NCBI GenBank assembly: GCA_018242525.1
Contig: JAFEBS010000032.1
Span: forward strand, 1-43,216
Reading direction: 5' to 3'
Length of the DNA stretch: 43,216 bases
From: Planctomycetota bacterium
GTDB lineage: Bacteria; Planctomycetota; Planctomycetia; Planctomycetales; Planctomycetaceae
The translations under genes and the position numbers were made by a program. Shown here piece by piece: positions 35,811 to 43,216 of the stretch. Position 1 is the first letter of the stretch; the number at the start of each line of letters is the position of its first letter. The notes under the pieces were generated by a model. The model had not been told where the DNA came from. It was given only the letters and a program-made list of their open reading frames with translations, and ran no database searches.

Positions 35811-36672
35811 GAGCCGGTCTCCTGTAGCTGCCGAGTTCCACGCAGAGAATGAACACGGTCACGACGATTACCAGCACCAGGCCGCAGGCAAACAGTGCCG
35901 AGCGGTGGTCGCCTCGCGCATACCCCATTTCCAGGGCGATCGTGGCGGTCAACGTGCGGACCGGTGCAAACAGGCCGCCTGGCATCCGGGCGACATTGCC
36001 GCAGACCATCACCACTGCCATTGTCTCGCCCATCGCTCGCACCAGTGCGAGCATGACGGCTGTTGCCAGGCCCGAACGCGCCGCGGGGATCATGACAAAG
36101 AACGCCGTGGTGCTGCGCGACAGGCCCAGTGCCGCGGCTCCCCGTGCGTATCCCGCCGGCAAACCTGTGAACGCGGCATCCGTCAGCAGGGCGACCGTGG
36201 GCAGGATCATCAGCGTCAGAATCACCACGCCAGCCAGCAGACTCTGACCGGGTGGATGGATTCGATTGACGAGTGGAACCAGCACGACCAGCCCCCATAG
36301 TCCATAGACCACGGAAGGCACCCCGGCCATCAGTTCGACCAACCGGCGATACCAGCCCGCCAGTCGAGCAGGTGCGTAATATTGTGCAAACACCGCGGAC
36401 AGTATTCCCAGTGGCCCGGCGACGACGACCGCCAGCAACGACGTCAGCAGCGTGCCAGCGGCGATCGGCAGCAGATTGAATGTCCCGGTCGACGGGCTTT
36501 CATCCGGATGCCACGAAGCGTCGGACAAAAATCGACTCGGCCCGACGTCAGACAGGGCCGGGAACGCTTCGACCAGCACGAACAGCACAATACAGACGAC
36601 GACCAGTCCCGACACCACGGCCAGACCGCGCAGTACGGCAACCAGCAGCAGGTCTTTACTCGATCGGGACAA
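35800..36672 (-). CDS. pstC: phosphate ABC transporter permease
   Basis: About 290 residues, first permease of the Pst importer. Membrane segments and the motifs LMAGVPSVVYGLWG and YARGAAALGLSRSTTAFFVMIPAA (EAA loop) identify it as PstC. No ATG is usable. A TTG at 36723 would overlap pstS by 68 bases; the TTG at 36672, preceded by AAGGA at 8-base spacing, gives a 17-base overlap and is preferred. The family often carries a longer N-terminus, which this start would shorten slightly. Confidence 0.9.
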   Translation of the reverse strand: MSRSSKDLLLVAVLRGLAVVSGLVVVCIVLFVLVEAFPALSDVGPSRFLSDASWHPDESPSTGTFNLLPIAAGTLLTSLLAVVVAGPLGILSAVFAQYYAPARLAGWYRRLVELMAGVPSVVYGLWGLVVLVPLVNRIHPPGQSLLAGVVILTLMILPTVALLTDAAFTGLPAGYARGAAALGLSRSTTAFFVMIPAARSGLATAVMLALVRAMGETMAVVMVCGNVARMPGGLFAPVRTLTATIALEMGYARGDHRSALFACGLVLVIVVTVFILCVELGSYRRPAHGD

Positions 36673-37531
36673 ACGACAATTCCTTGACCAGATCGTGAAC
36701 CTTTGACGAGGTGGCGAATTCAATCAACTCGTGGACGATGCCGGTCGGTTTCGACTTCGTCACCAGGTGCAACGTGCGGGACATCGGAAAGGTCCCGTCG
36801 TTGACGGTCTTGACCGAGGCTTCGATCCCCGCCAGGGGCAGCAACTTGATTGGAACTCCCGCATCCCGGTTGAACTCCGCCGTTCCGATCGAGACATAGC
36901 CGATCGACTGCAGATTCCCCGCCACCGTCTTGACCCCCTGTTCGTTGTCGCCAATCACCACGTCTGCCTGAATCTCATTTGTCGGCAGTTTGAAATGTCC
37001 CGCAAACACTTCCAGAGTTGACCGCCCCTCGGCCTTGTTGACCACGGTGATCGGCTGATCGGGCCCCCCCACGTCTTTCCAGTTGCGGGTTTTCCCTTGA
37101 TAGATGCTGACCACCTGTTCATCGGTCAGACTGGTCACCGGGTTGTCGGAATGCACGATCAGGCAGACTCCGTCCCGTGCCAGTGGAAATCGCTGCAGAT
37201 CGCTTTCGTCCGGCTTCAGGCTGCGTGACACCATGCCGATGTCGGACAGTCCATTGCGGCTGTCGGTCACCCCGCGAGAAGACCCGCCGGTCTGCACGTC
37301 GATTCGCAGTTCCGGATGCTGCAACTCAAATCGCTTTGCGATTTCGTTCATCAGCGGGGCGATGGTGCTGGCGCCAGTGACGGTGATCTGCGGATGCACC
37401 GGATTCTGCTTCAGCACAAGCACGTCCGGTGAATTGGAGTTCGGTGCTGGCCCGGATTGTCCACATCCCGCCAGGCAGAGTGAGAGCAATAACGGCAATC
37501 GGATCGAGCAGACACCGTCTCGAGAGTACAT
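36656..37531 (-). CDS. pstS: phosphate-binding lipoprotein
   Basis: 291 residues, extracytoplasmic phosphate receptor of the Pst importer. The signal ends in a lipobox (LCLAGC, Cys at 23), so it is membrane-tethered. Phosphate-site motifs are TVTGASTIAPL, QTGGSSRGV, DIGMVSRSL and GRSTLEVFAGHF. The start at 37531 directly precedes the signal sequence; an upstream GTG would add 15 unneeded residues. It follows the ArsR gene by 17 bases and overlaps pstC at its 3' end. Confidence 0.93.
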   Translation of the reverse strand: MYSRDGVCSIRLPLLLSLCLAGCGQSGPAPNSNSPDVLVLKQNPVHPQITVTGASTIAPLMNEIAKRFELQHPELRIDVQTGGSSRGVTDSRNGLSDIGMVSRSLKPDESDLQRFPLARDGVCLIVHSDNPVTSLTDEQVVSIYQGKTRNWKDVGGPDQPITVVNKAEGRSTLEVFAGHFKLPTNEIQADVVIGDNEQGVKTVAGNLQSIGYVSIGTAEFNRDAGVPIKLLPLAGIEASVKTVNDGTFPMSRTLHLVTKSKPTGIVHELIEFATSSKVHDLVKELSFVPIE

Positions 37532-37548
37532 CGAGTGATTACTTCTGA

Positions 37549-37923
37549 TTATTTCTGGAAGGAAAGAATACAACACCCCAGATTGACTCCGCCTGCCGCG
37601 TCGACCGTTTCCACGCCAGGTGCCAGTTGATATAGGACCGCTCTGCCATCTCGCCGTGCCAGCACCAGTCCCGCGTCGCGCAGAACTTTCAGGTGATGAG
37701 ACAGCAATGTCGATTCGACGTTCAGCACGGCATTGATTTCACCGACATGCCGGGGGCCATTCATCAGTTGTCGAACGACCATTAACCGGGTTTCGTCGGC
37801 CAGCACTTTCAGCCGATCGGCGCAACTCATCTGGACAGTGTCGACCAATTTGGGATTCCCTCTGTCGAGTCGTACGGATTTCGGCGGTGAATTGAATGGA
37901 TGTTGACTTGAACCGATATTCAT
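37549..37923 (-). CDS. ArsR family regulator with C-terminal Cys-Cys motif
   Basis: 124 residues, winged helix-turn-helix of the ArsR/SmtB family: RLKVLADETRLMVVRQLM (about 37-54), recognition helix ESTLLSHHLKVLRDAGLV (about 70-87), wing RRDGRAVLYQL. The classical metal site ELCVCDL is absent (GEINAVLNV instead); in its place a vicinal cysteine pair sits at C117-C118 near the C-terminus (LGCC). Some ArsR proteins bind arsenite through C-terminal cysteines, so metal(loid) sensing is plausible but unproven. It is the first gene of the pst operon, 17 bases before pstS, and probably autoregulates it. The palindromic repeat starts 27 bases upstream. Confidence 0.88.
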   Translation of the reverse strand: MNIGSSQHPFNSPPKSVRLDRGNPKLVDTVQMSCADRLKVLADETRLMVVRQLMNGPRHVGEINAVLNVESTLLSHHLKVLRDAGLVLARRDGRAVLYQLAPGVETVDAAGGVNLGCCILSFQK

Positions 37924-37950
37924 GTCAACCAGGTGGCAAAAATCGCCAGG

Positions 37951-38087
37951 GCCATCGCCAGTTTTTCAAACTGGATCCGAGGAAGTCGAGTCTTCGACAT
38001 GGCCTTGCCGATTGAGCACTCGCACGGCCTTACCGAAGACGGTAAGACCGTGGCACCCGTGGCACCCCAAGTTGAAAAAGGCGATGG
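37951..38087. repeat. ~137-bp palindromic element, copy 2 (inverted relative to copy 1)
   Basis: Outer arms GCCATCGCCAGTTTTTCAAA (37951-37970) and TTGAAAAAGGCGATGG (38072-38087) pair. The segment 38010-38052 (from CGATTGAGCACTCGCACGGC to GACGGTAAGACCGT) is nearly the reverse complement of 26588-26630 in copy 1, differing by about one base. An octamer GCAAAAAT occurs on both sides (37936-37943 and 38092-38099) and may be a target-site duplication. The element lies in the promoter region of the arsR-pst operon and in the 3' region of the SGNH gene. Confidence 0.86.
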
Positions 38088-38147
38088 ACGTGCAAAAATT
38101 ACCCGGAGTCCTGTGGTTCAAAGTTCCGGGTTCGCTGCACACCGGTC

Positions 38148-39323
38148 TTATTCGGCCAGGCGGCATTTGATCCAGGCATACAGGGCGTCGGCAATCTGCT
38201 GATATCCGACGGCATTCGGATGGACGCCGTTGTTGACCGGATATCCGTCCAACGGATCGACGTTTAATTCCGTCGGTACCAGGAACAGCCGCTCGGCCTC
38301 ACGGTCGGTGAACTGCTTGATCTGGCGTTCGACCAGCCGGTGCTGGATTCGCTTCCATCCCCAGCGGGTGTATTTGTCCTGGTAATTCGCCGCAAATGCT
38401 TCCTGGCGCGAATTGGGGGGCGGGGTGATACAGACCGCCAGATCCGCCTGAGGGGCGGCTTTTTTCATGGCGGACAGAAGAGTTTCCGCATGCTTGAAAA
38501 CGACATCGATCCGTTCGTCCAACTTCGGCAGATTGTCCGCAGGAGCAGAAAAACAATCGTTGATTCCCAGCAGGAACACCATCATCTGCGGTCGTTTTCC
38601 TGCAAAACGCTTGTCAAAGTATTGCGACGGATCCAGTTGCGGTTTCCCCTGGTCGTCGGCGAAGACAAATGGACTGCCCCGCAGTTTTGCTTCCGCCCCT
38701 TCCGAATTGGGGACAAAGTGCTTGACGAATCGTTCCCACGTCCAGCCCCCATAGCCTTCGTGTGCGACTCCATCGACCACTGCGGCGGGCCGATGAGTTC
38801 CCAACATCGACCAGGTCGGGTTTCCCGGTTGCGACAGCAATCGCGCCAGTGAATTCGGATACTGCGAAGCGTGCGTCAGACTGTCGCCGACGATCAGCAG
38901 TGACAATTCCTGCCCGCTACCGGCATCCGGCTTGGCCACGACCAGTTCCGTCGTGGCGGCGGCAATTTCCGTCGGCTTTTCCCGTTTATACAATCGGAAT
39001 CGCAGCCGATGTCGACCAATCTGATTCAGTTCAGGCGTCAGCGACCAGGATTGAGCTTCTGCGGTGCCGATGGCGACCGATTTGTCTCCGTCCAGGCGGT
39101 CGACCTTCAGCGCAAAGTTCTCCGGGGTCTGGGTCAGGATGACATTGTCCACATAGACGACGACCGGCCGGCCCACGACCGCATAGATGCGCGGAGGAAT
39201 TGTGAACCGGAGTCCTTCTGCAGTGATCGGCTGATCATCCGCAGTGGCGCGAACGGGATCCACCGCGAGCACCGTGAAAAAAGAGATGGCCAACAACACC
39301 CGGGAGAGGCGAAGCAGATTCAT
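38148..39323 (-). CDS. exported SGNH/GDSL hydrolase
   Basis: 391 residues. A signal peptide (LLAISFFTVLAVDPVRA) precedes an N-terminal beta-sandwich domain (about 30-132) and an SGNH esterase domain (about 138-391). Block I is IVGDSLTHAS with nucleophile S148; the Gly block is AHEGYGGWTW, block III GINDCF, and block V GVHPN with the catalytic His. Relatives are carbohydrate esterases or lipases; a sugar deacetylase is a fair guess given the accessory sandwich. ATG at 39323 starts the signal; 15 bases separate it from the C13-like gene upstream. Confidence 0.85.
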   Translation of the reverse strand: MNLLRLSRVLLAISFFTVLAVDPVRATADDQPITAEGLRFTIPPRIYAVVGRPVVVYVDNVILTQTPENFALKVDRLDGDKSVAIGTAEAQSWSLTPELNQIGRHRLRFRLYKREKPTEIAAATTELVVAKPDAGSGQELSLLIVGDSLTHASQYPNSLARLLSQPGNPTWSMLGTHRPAAVVDGVAHEGYGGWTWERFVKHFVPNSEGAEAKLRGSPFVFADDQGKPQLDPSQYFDKRFAGKRPQMMVFLLGINDCFSAPADNLPKLDERIDVVFKHAETLLSAMKKAAPQADLAVCITPPPNSRQEAFAANYQDKYTRWGWKRIQHRLVERQIKQFTDREAERLFLVPTELNVDPLDGYPVNNGVHPNAVGYQQIADALYAWIKCRLAE

Positions 39324-39338
39324 GACAGGGCCCAATGG

Positions 39339-40361
39339 TCAGGGATTGGTGGCGGGCGGCGCGACGACAGTTGCCGACTCATTCAATTCCGCCAGTTCCA
39401 CCAGCAGGCGTTCCAGTTCCCGCAGGTACTCGTCCTGTGGCAACGACTTTTTGCGGTCCCGCAATTGCAGCACGGCGGACTCCAGGGCGTCACGCTTTTT
39501 CAGCAGATCCGGGGGCAATGCCGAGTCGGTGGCGTTGCGGATCAGATGCCATTGGTGAGCCGTTTGACCGTCCAATGGCTTGCCGTCGGTGGTTCGTTCA
39601 ATCGGAGTCAGGCCGCGAAACTGATCCGACCGAACCCCCTGACCGTCGCCGTTGTCATCCAGCAAGGCGTGTTCCGTCTGCAGGCGTCCATCGCTCGAAT
39701 AGAATTCGGCCGTCAATCGCGAGGCCCGCAAGTAGGCCTCCCACAACGACGTCTGCTTATCCTTGTCGAGGTCTGCCGTGGGATCGATGATCGCCTGCGA
39801 CAGAAAGTCGCCGAAGTGCGAGAAGTTCTGTTCGGCTCCGCTCTTGGTGGCAACGATCACAACTCGCTTCGGTGTCGCCAGCGCGGTCAGAAACGGGGCA
39901 CTGGCCGATGACGAATTGATGATTGCCATCGGCCGGTCGACGGGCTTCAACCAGCCATTCAGTTCCACGGCCGAAACATCCGGGCCGCGCAAGTTGAAAC
40001 GAGCGTCGCGGCGGTCGAACGTTCCATGTCCGATCATGACCAGCCACAAGTCCACTCCCGGTTGTCGGGCGGCTTCATCGATCGCCTCACGAAACTGCTT
40101 CTTGTCGGTCAGTTCGGGCGACTCTGGAGTTCGACCGATTTCGACGAGCTGCAGGCCCGCCGTGCGGGCGGCCTGCGTCCAGCGATCGGCCCACTCGGTA
40201 AACATCGGCTCGTACTGCGGGGATCCGCTGGCTCCGACGACGACAATCATGGTCGGTTTCACCGGCGGATTCGGTTCGTCGGCACCGACGAGTCCCGCCG
40301 GAATCAGACCGGAGGCAGCCCAGACCAGGAATGGCCAACATCGTCGTGATGGAATCCTCAT
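39339..40361 (-). CDS. caspase/C13-like protein lacking the expected catalytic Cys
   Basis: 340 residues with a signal peptide (about 1-27). The middle part has clan-CD features: a strand (TMIVVVGASG), a helix, then DLWLVMIGHGTFD with H112 in the position of the catalytic His, and later RPMAIINSSSASAPFL where the catalytic Cys should follow the strand; only Ser/Ala are present (149-155). KRVVIVATKSGAEQNFSHFG follows, like the EAEESSYG-type stretch of C13 peptidases. A coiled tail (about 285-335, RDALESAVLQL, LERLLVELAEL) ends the protein. ATG at 40361 has GGAGGGG upstream and overlaps the previous stop by four bases. The fold assignment is inference. Confidence 0.6.
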   Translation of the reverse strand: MRIPSRRCWPFLVWAASGLIPAGLVGADEPNPPVKPTMIVVVGASGSPQYEPMFTEWADRWTQAARTAGLQLVEIGRTPESPELTDKKQFREAIDEAARQPGVDLWLVMIGHGTFDRRDARFNLRGPDVSAVELNGWLKPVDRPMAIINSSSASAPFLTALATPKRVVIVATKSGAEQNFSHFGDFLSQAIIDPTADLDKDKQTSLWEAYLRASRLTAEFYSSDGRLQTEHALLDDNGDGQGVRSDQFRGLTPIERTTDGKPLDGQTAHQWHLIRNATDSALPPDLLKKRDALESAVLQLRDRKKSLPQDEYLRELERLLVELAELNESATVVAPPATNP

Positions 40362-42691
40362 GGCAGTCCCCTCCATCGTCGCAAGGCCCATTCACCGCAC
40401 AGGCAGCCGACAATCAGCAGCAGAATCCATGGTTGATGCCACAGCGGAGTCGTGTAGCTCTCGGTCAGTGGAGCCTGTCGAACAGGCAGCGTCCGCACAA
40501 ACGATTCCAGATCCTCGACGGGAATCAGTTCGCCACCGGTCTGCTTCGCCAGATCACTGAGCAGTTCCAGGTTTGGCGCGACGCGCTGAAATTCTTCCGC
40601 TGCGGGATCGGCGACCCACCCGGTGTCGGTTTTGCCGAGAGCTTTCCCATCGGCGTCCGCCACTTCGACGGTGGCGCGGTATTGTCCCGGGATTCGCGAA
40701 GCGAATGTCGATTCGTACAATCCCGCCTCCTGCAGCGACGATTCCGCCGTTTGCACAACCGTGGAACCGTCGGGCAGTTTCAAGGTCATGCTGACGGCCG
40801 AATTGTCCTGGGGTTGAAATTCGTCCGTGCGAATCCGGGCTTCCAACCGCGTTAACGGCTGGCCCAATTCATCCCGCATGTTGACCCGCAACTCGGTGCG
40901 TCCCGGAACGTCGGCAATCAACCAGCGCAGAGTCTGGCGCCACGCTTTTCCGAGATCATCCTTTTCACGCTGCAGATCCGTTCGATCCAACTGCCAGCGC
41001 CACAGGTCACCGATCAGCAGGGCCGCACAGCGACCGCGACCGAATCGCTGAACTGCCAGGGCCGGAAATCGTCGACTTTCGGCATCGAGCACTTCGGCAA
41101 TGACCGTGGCCCCGGGTTTCAGATTCCCCGCACGATTTAATGTGCGGAACGGGGGTAATTCCTTCAGCCGCTGCTGCTCTTCCGTTTCGGTGGAGCGGAG
41201 CCTGGCCCACGGCTGCAGCCATCCATCGCGCGTCAGTGCCAGCCGGTATCCGGTGACTGACGGTGTTGATTCGACTGCGTCCAGGTACAGCGGCAGCATC
41301 CGTCCGACGGGGGTTCGATCGTAGTTTCCATGTCGGAACGACTCGGCACCACCCAGCATCAACAGGCCGCCCCCACGTTCGGAAACGAACCGTTCCAGCA
41401 AAGTCATTTGATCGGCCGTAAAGAACCCCGCTTCCAGGTCGTCAATGATCACGGCATGGAACGGATACAGGTCTTCGGCCTTCTTGGGGAAGCCGCCGCG
41501 CAGTTCGTTGGGGTCGCGCGTGTTCAGCCGGACCAGGACGGGCTGGTCATACCGTTCTGTCTCTTCACCGGTGCGGTCGAATCCACGAAACAGCGGATTG
41601 GTCGCTTCGCCGTCACGGCTGCGCCAGTCGAACTTGGGTTCGCGCCGCGCGACGCGAATGATGCTCGTCAATTTGATTTGCTCGTCAGTCTCAACTGCGC
41701 GGTTCAGGAATTTGAATTCCCAATTGGGACGACCGGTCAGGTAGAGAATCCGGTAGGGACCACTGCCGCGATCGACCGAAACCAGCCGACGGTTGTTTGC
41801 GGCTGACGACTCTTTCTCGGGAGCCAGCGCGTCGGTCACAACCTTGACCTCGTAGAAGGAAACGCCGGGTTTGACGGGTCGGAACTGAAATCGAAATGCC
41901 AACGGGGCCGCCTCACGGCCGAAGATTTGCGTTTCCTGCTTGATCTGTTCCCCCGCTTCATCCAGTAGTGTCGCCGTCACCTTGACGCCGGGAAGCCCCA
42001 ACTGAGTGACATCGGCCTGGACGGTGACGGGGGCGTCTTCAAATGCGGTTGTCGTCACGGTCAGGTGCGCAATCGCCAGGTCGCGGTGGCCGCGGGCAGT
42101 CCCGGAAACGACCGGGTAAATGGGTGGCAGACCGCTGGCATCGAAACTCGTTCCCGGATCGGTGGCGCTTCCATCGGTGAACAGCAACACACCCGCCAGC
42201 GGGCGATCGCGAAACCGGTCCTTCAGACTGGCGAGTATTGGCCGCAGGTTGGTGCGCATGCCGTCGAAGTTGATCCGGCCAAAATCGGGAACTCCCTGCA
42301 GCCGGGAATCAAACAGATACCGTCGGACATCGAAGTCCTGCGACAATCGAACCTGCCACGGAGCATCTTCATTGGTCAGCAGTTTTTTCAATTCGACTGC
42401 ACGGGACTCACTCGAATCCGGATCCTGAATTGTCAGGCTTTGACTGTTGTCAGCCAGGATCGCAAACAGATTCGCGCCGGGCCGTGCCCGCTGGCCGCTC
42501 CACAGTGGCTCCACCAGGCAGAACACGAGTGTCGCCAGTGCCACCCCTTTTAACACGGCGGCCAGCAGACGGGTGCGACGGTCCAACAGGGCTGAGGAAT
42601 ACCGGACGAAAACGATCAGGCCGCCGACAATGCCGAGCGCAATTGCCGGCACGAGCCATTCCCGACCGCCGATTAACAGAGTGGCCAGCAT
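40358..42691 (-). CDS. membrane protein with VWA-like and GATase-like domains
   Basis: 777 residues. Two N-terminal helices (about 10-29, 41-62) and one near the C-terminus (PWILLLIVGCLCGEWAL) anchor it. After the second helix is a VWA-like domain with a MIDAS-type ADNSQS near residue 85 and VLLFTDGS later. A middle region (HAVIIDDLEAGFF, ERGGGLLMLGGAESF, PVGRMLPLYLD) resembles the class I glutamine-amidotransferase-like domain found in such planctomycete proteins. Genes of this build occur in MoxR/Bat-type clusters, so a role in envelope stress or protein-complex assembly is likely. It starts five bases after the stop of the low-complexity gene and overlaps the next gene by four. Confidence 0.75.
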   Translation of the reverse strand: MLATLLIGGREWLVPAIALGIVGGLIVFVRYSSALLDRRTRLLAAVLKGVALATLVFCLVEPLWSGQRARPGANLFAILADNSQSLTIQDPDSSESRAVELKKLLTNEDAPWQVRLSQDFDVRRYLFDSRLQGVPDFGRINFDGMRTNLRPILASLKDRFRDRPLAGVLLFTDGSATDPGTSFDASGLPPIYPVVSGTARGHRDLAIAHLTVTTTAFEDAPVTVQADVTQLGLPGVKVTATLLDEAGEQIKQETQIFGREAAPLAFRFQFRPVKPGVSFYEVKVVTDALAPEKESSAANNRRLVSVDRGSGPYRILYLTGRPNWEFKFLNRAVETDEQIKLTSIIRVARREPKFDWRSRDGEATNPLFRGFDRTGEETERYDQPVLVRLNTRDPNELRGGFPKKAEDLYPFHAVIIDDLEAGFFTADQMTLLERFVSERGGGLLMLGGAESFRHGNYDRTPVGRMLPLYLDAVESTPSVTGYRLALTRDGWLQPWARLRSTETEEQQRLKELPPFRTLNRAGNLKPGATVIAEVLDAESRRFPALAVQRFGRGRCAALLIGDLWRWQLDRTDLQREKDDLGKAWRQTLRWLIADVPGRTELRVNMRDELGQPLTRLEARIRTDEFQPQDNSAVSMTLKLPDGSTVVQTAESSLQEAGLYESTFASRIPGQYRATVEVADADGKALGKTDTGWVADPAAEEFQRVAPNLELLSDLAKQTGGELIPVEDLESFVRTLPVRQAPLTESYTTPLWHQPWILLLIVGCLCGEWALRRWRGLP

Positions 42692-42696
42692 GCGAC

Positions 42697-43216
42697 CTAT
42701 TTGTCCTTTCCGCTGCCGAGCCGTTCGTAATAGCTGCGGACCAGATCGCGGTAGGCCGCCGGAACCGGGTCGCGATCCACGGGAACCAAGGAATCCGGGT
42801 TTTCTCGCTTGGCAATTTCTTCGCCGAGTCGCTTTTCCAGTTCCAGCATCGGTTCATGAACCGAGGTTCGTACCAAATCCCAGTTCGGGGTTTCAGAGTG
42901 CCGCTTGAAATCGGCCCGCAAGCTGCGAGCCCGCTCCCGGACCTTGGCCACTTCGGCCTGCAGCCTGGGATCGCTGACCATCGACTCCACATCGCGCAGC
43001 CGTTCGTTCCACTCACTGAAGTTTGACCCGGTGAGCGGTCCACCCTGTCCGCCGGGTCCGCCGCCGTTGCCTCCTTCTTCGCCGCTCCCTTCCGGATTTC
43101 CGGCCCCGGACGGAGTTCCGCTCTGGCCACGTCCCTGGCCTTGTCCACGCAAGCCTTCCCGTTGCCGACCGGAGCCCTGCCCTTGGCCTTGCCCCTGCTG
43201 TCCCTGTCCCTGCTGT
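42697..43216 (-). CDS. Gln/Gly-rich DUF4175-like protein (partial, N-terminus outside window)
   Basis: The last 173 or so codons of a gene that enters from the right edge. The visible start is a low-complexity Gln-Gly-rich stretch (QGQGQGQG type, then GSGEEGGNGGGPGGQGG), followed by a helical, charged C-terminal domain (EWNERLRDVESMV, LEKRLGEEIAKRE, YRDLVRSYYERLG). I recognise this combination from DUF4175-like proteins in planctomycete Bat clusters, but the diagnostic N-terminal part is not in the window. The stop TAG at 42697 is five bases before the downstream gene, consistent with one operon. Confidence 0.65.
   Translation of the reverse strand, partial: QQGQGQQGQGQGQGSGRQREGLRGQGQGRGQSGTPSGAGNPEGSGEEGGNGGGPGGQGGPLTGSNFSEWNERLRDVESMVSDPRLQAEVAKVRERARSLRADFKRHSETPNWDLVRTSVHEPMLELEKRLGEEIAKRENPDSLVPVDRDPVPAAYRDLVRSYYERLGSGKDK

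Noticed and set aside
37922..38202. Plus-strand ORFs of 82-89 codons
   Set aside because: They run over the palindromic element; the similar ORF at 26381-26656 arises from the other copy, so the signal is the repeat and not a gene.

Overview
The window is GC-rich bacterial DNA from a planctomycete, probably of the Planctomycetaceae/Schlesneria-Gimesia side of the phylum; the genus is inference. Marker families that point this way are three Tat-exported DUF1501 proteins, a cytochrome-c-like DUF1549/DUF1553 (PSCyt) protein, an ECF sigma factor fused to a membrane anchor and TPR tail, a DUF5722 protein, and an ExbD gene coupled to a membrane-anchored squalene-cyclase-like toroid protein. No phage, transposase, CRISPR array or tRNA gene was seen.

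Layout. 1-719 (-): 5' part of dxr (isoprenoid synthesis), cut by the window edge. 1317-5552 (+): FHA-GAF-SpoIIE phosphatase, a TolB-like beta-propeller, a small ABM-fold protein and a four-helix membrane protein. 5957-13434 (+): DUF1501 protein, a 3 x 45 bp tandem repeat, msrA, birA, ECF sigma factor with TPR tail, and a DUF5722 putative glycoside hydrolase. 13507-14529 (-): acyl desaturase. 14907-16490 (+): small exported membrane peptide and a FabF-like ketoacyl synthase, whose stop codon lies inside the convergent RNase P RNA gene (16473-16898, -). 17106-20358 (+): amidohydrolase and a second DUF1501 protein. 20348-22019: a divergent pair of unknown genes whose start codons overlap.

22107-30672 (-): two operons, PSCyt (DUF1549/1553)-DUF1501 and DUF2339-DUF3999. 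31451-34053 (+): ExbD and TonB-like-linker/toroid protein, translationally coupled. 34120-37923 (-): arsR-pstS-pstC-pstA-pstB, a high-affinity phosphate uptake operon led by an ArsR regulator with a C-terminal Cys-Cys pair and without phoU. 38148-43216 (-): a Bat-like cluster of a DUF4175-like low-complexity protein (partial), a VWA/GATase-like membrane protein, a caspase/C13-like protein that appears to lack the catalytic Cys, and an exported SGNH hydrolase.

Two near-identical ~136 bp palindromic elements sit in opposite orientation 11.4 kb apart (26561-26696 and 37951-38087). A different palindromic element lies at 30982-31085.

Most promising for follow-up: the ExbD/toroid pair, the ArsR-Pst operon, the Cys-less C13-like protein in the Bat-like cluster, the unknown divergent pair at 20348-22019, and the paired palindromic elements. 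All function calls rest on reading motifs by eye; no database search was run.
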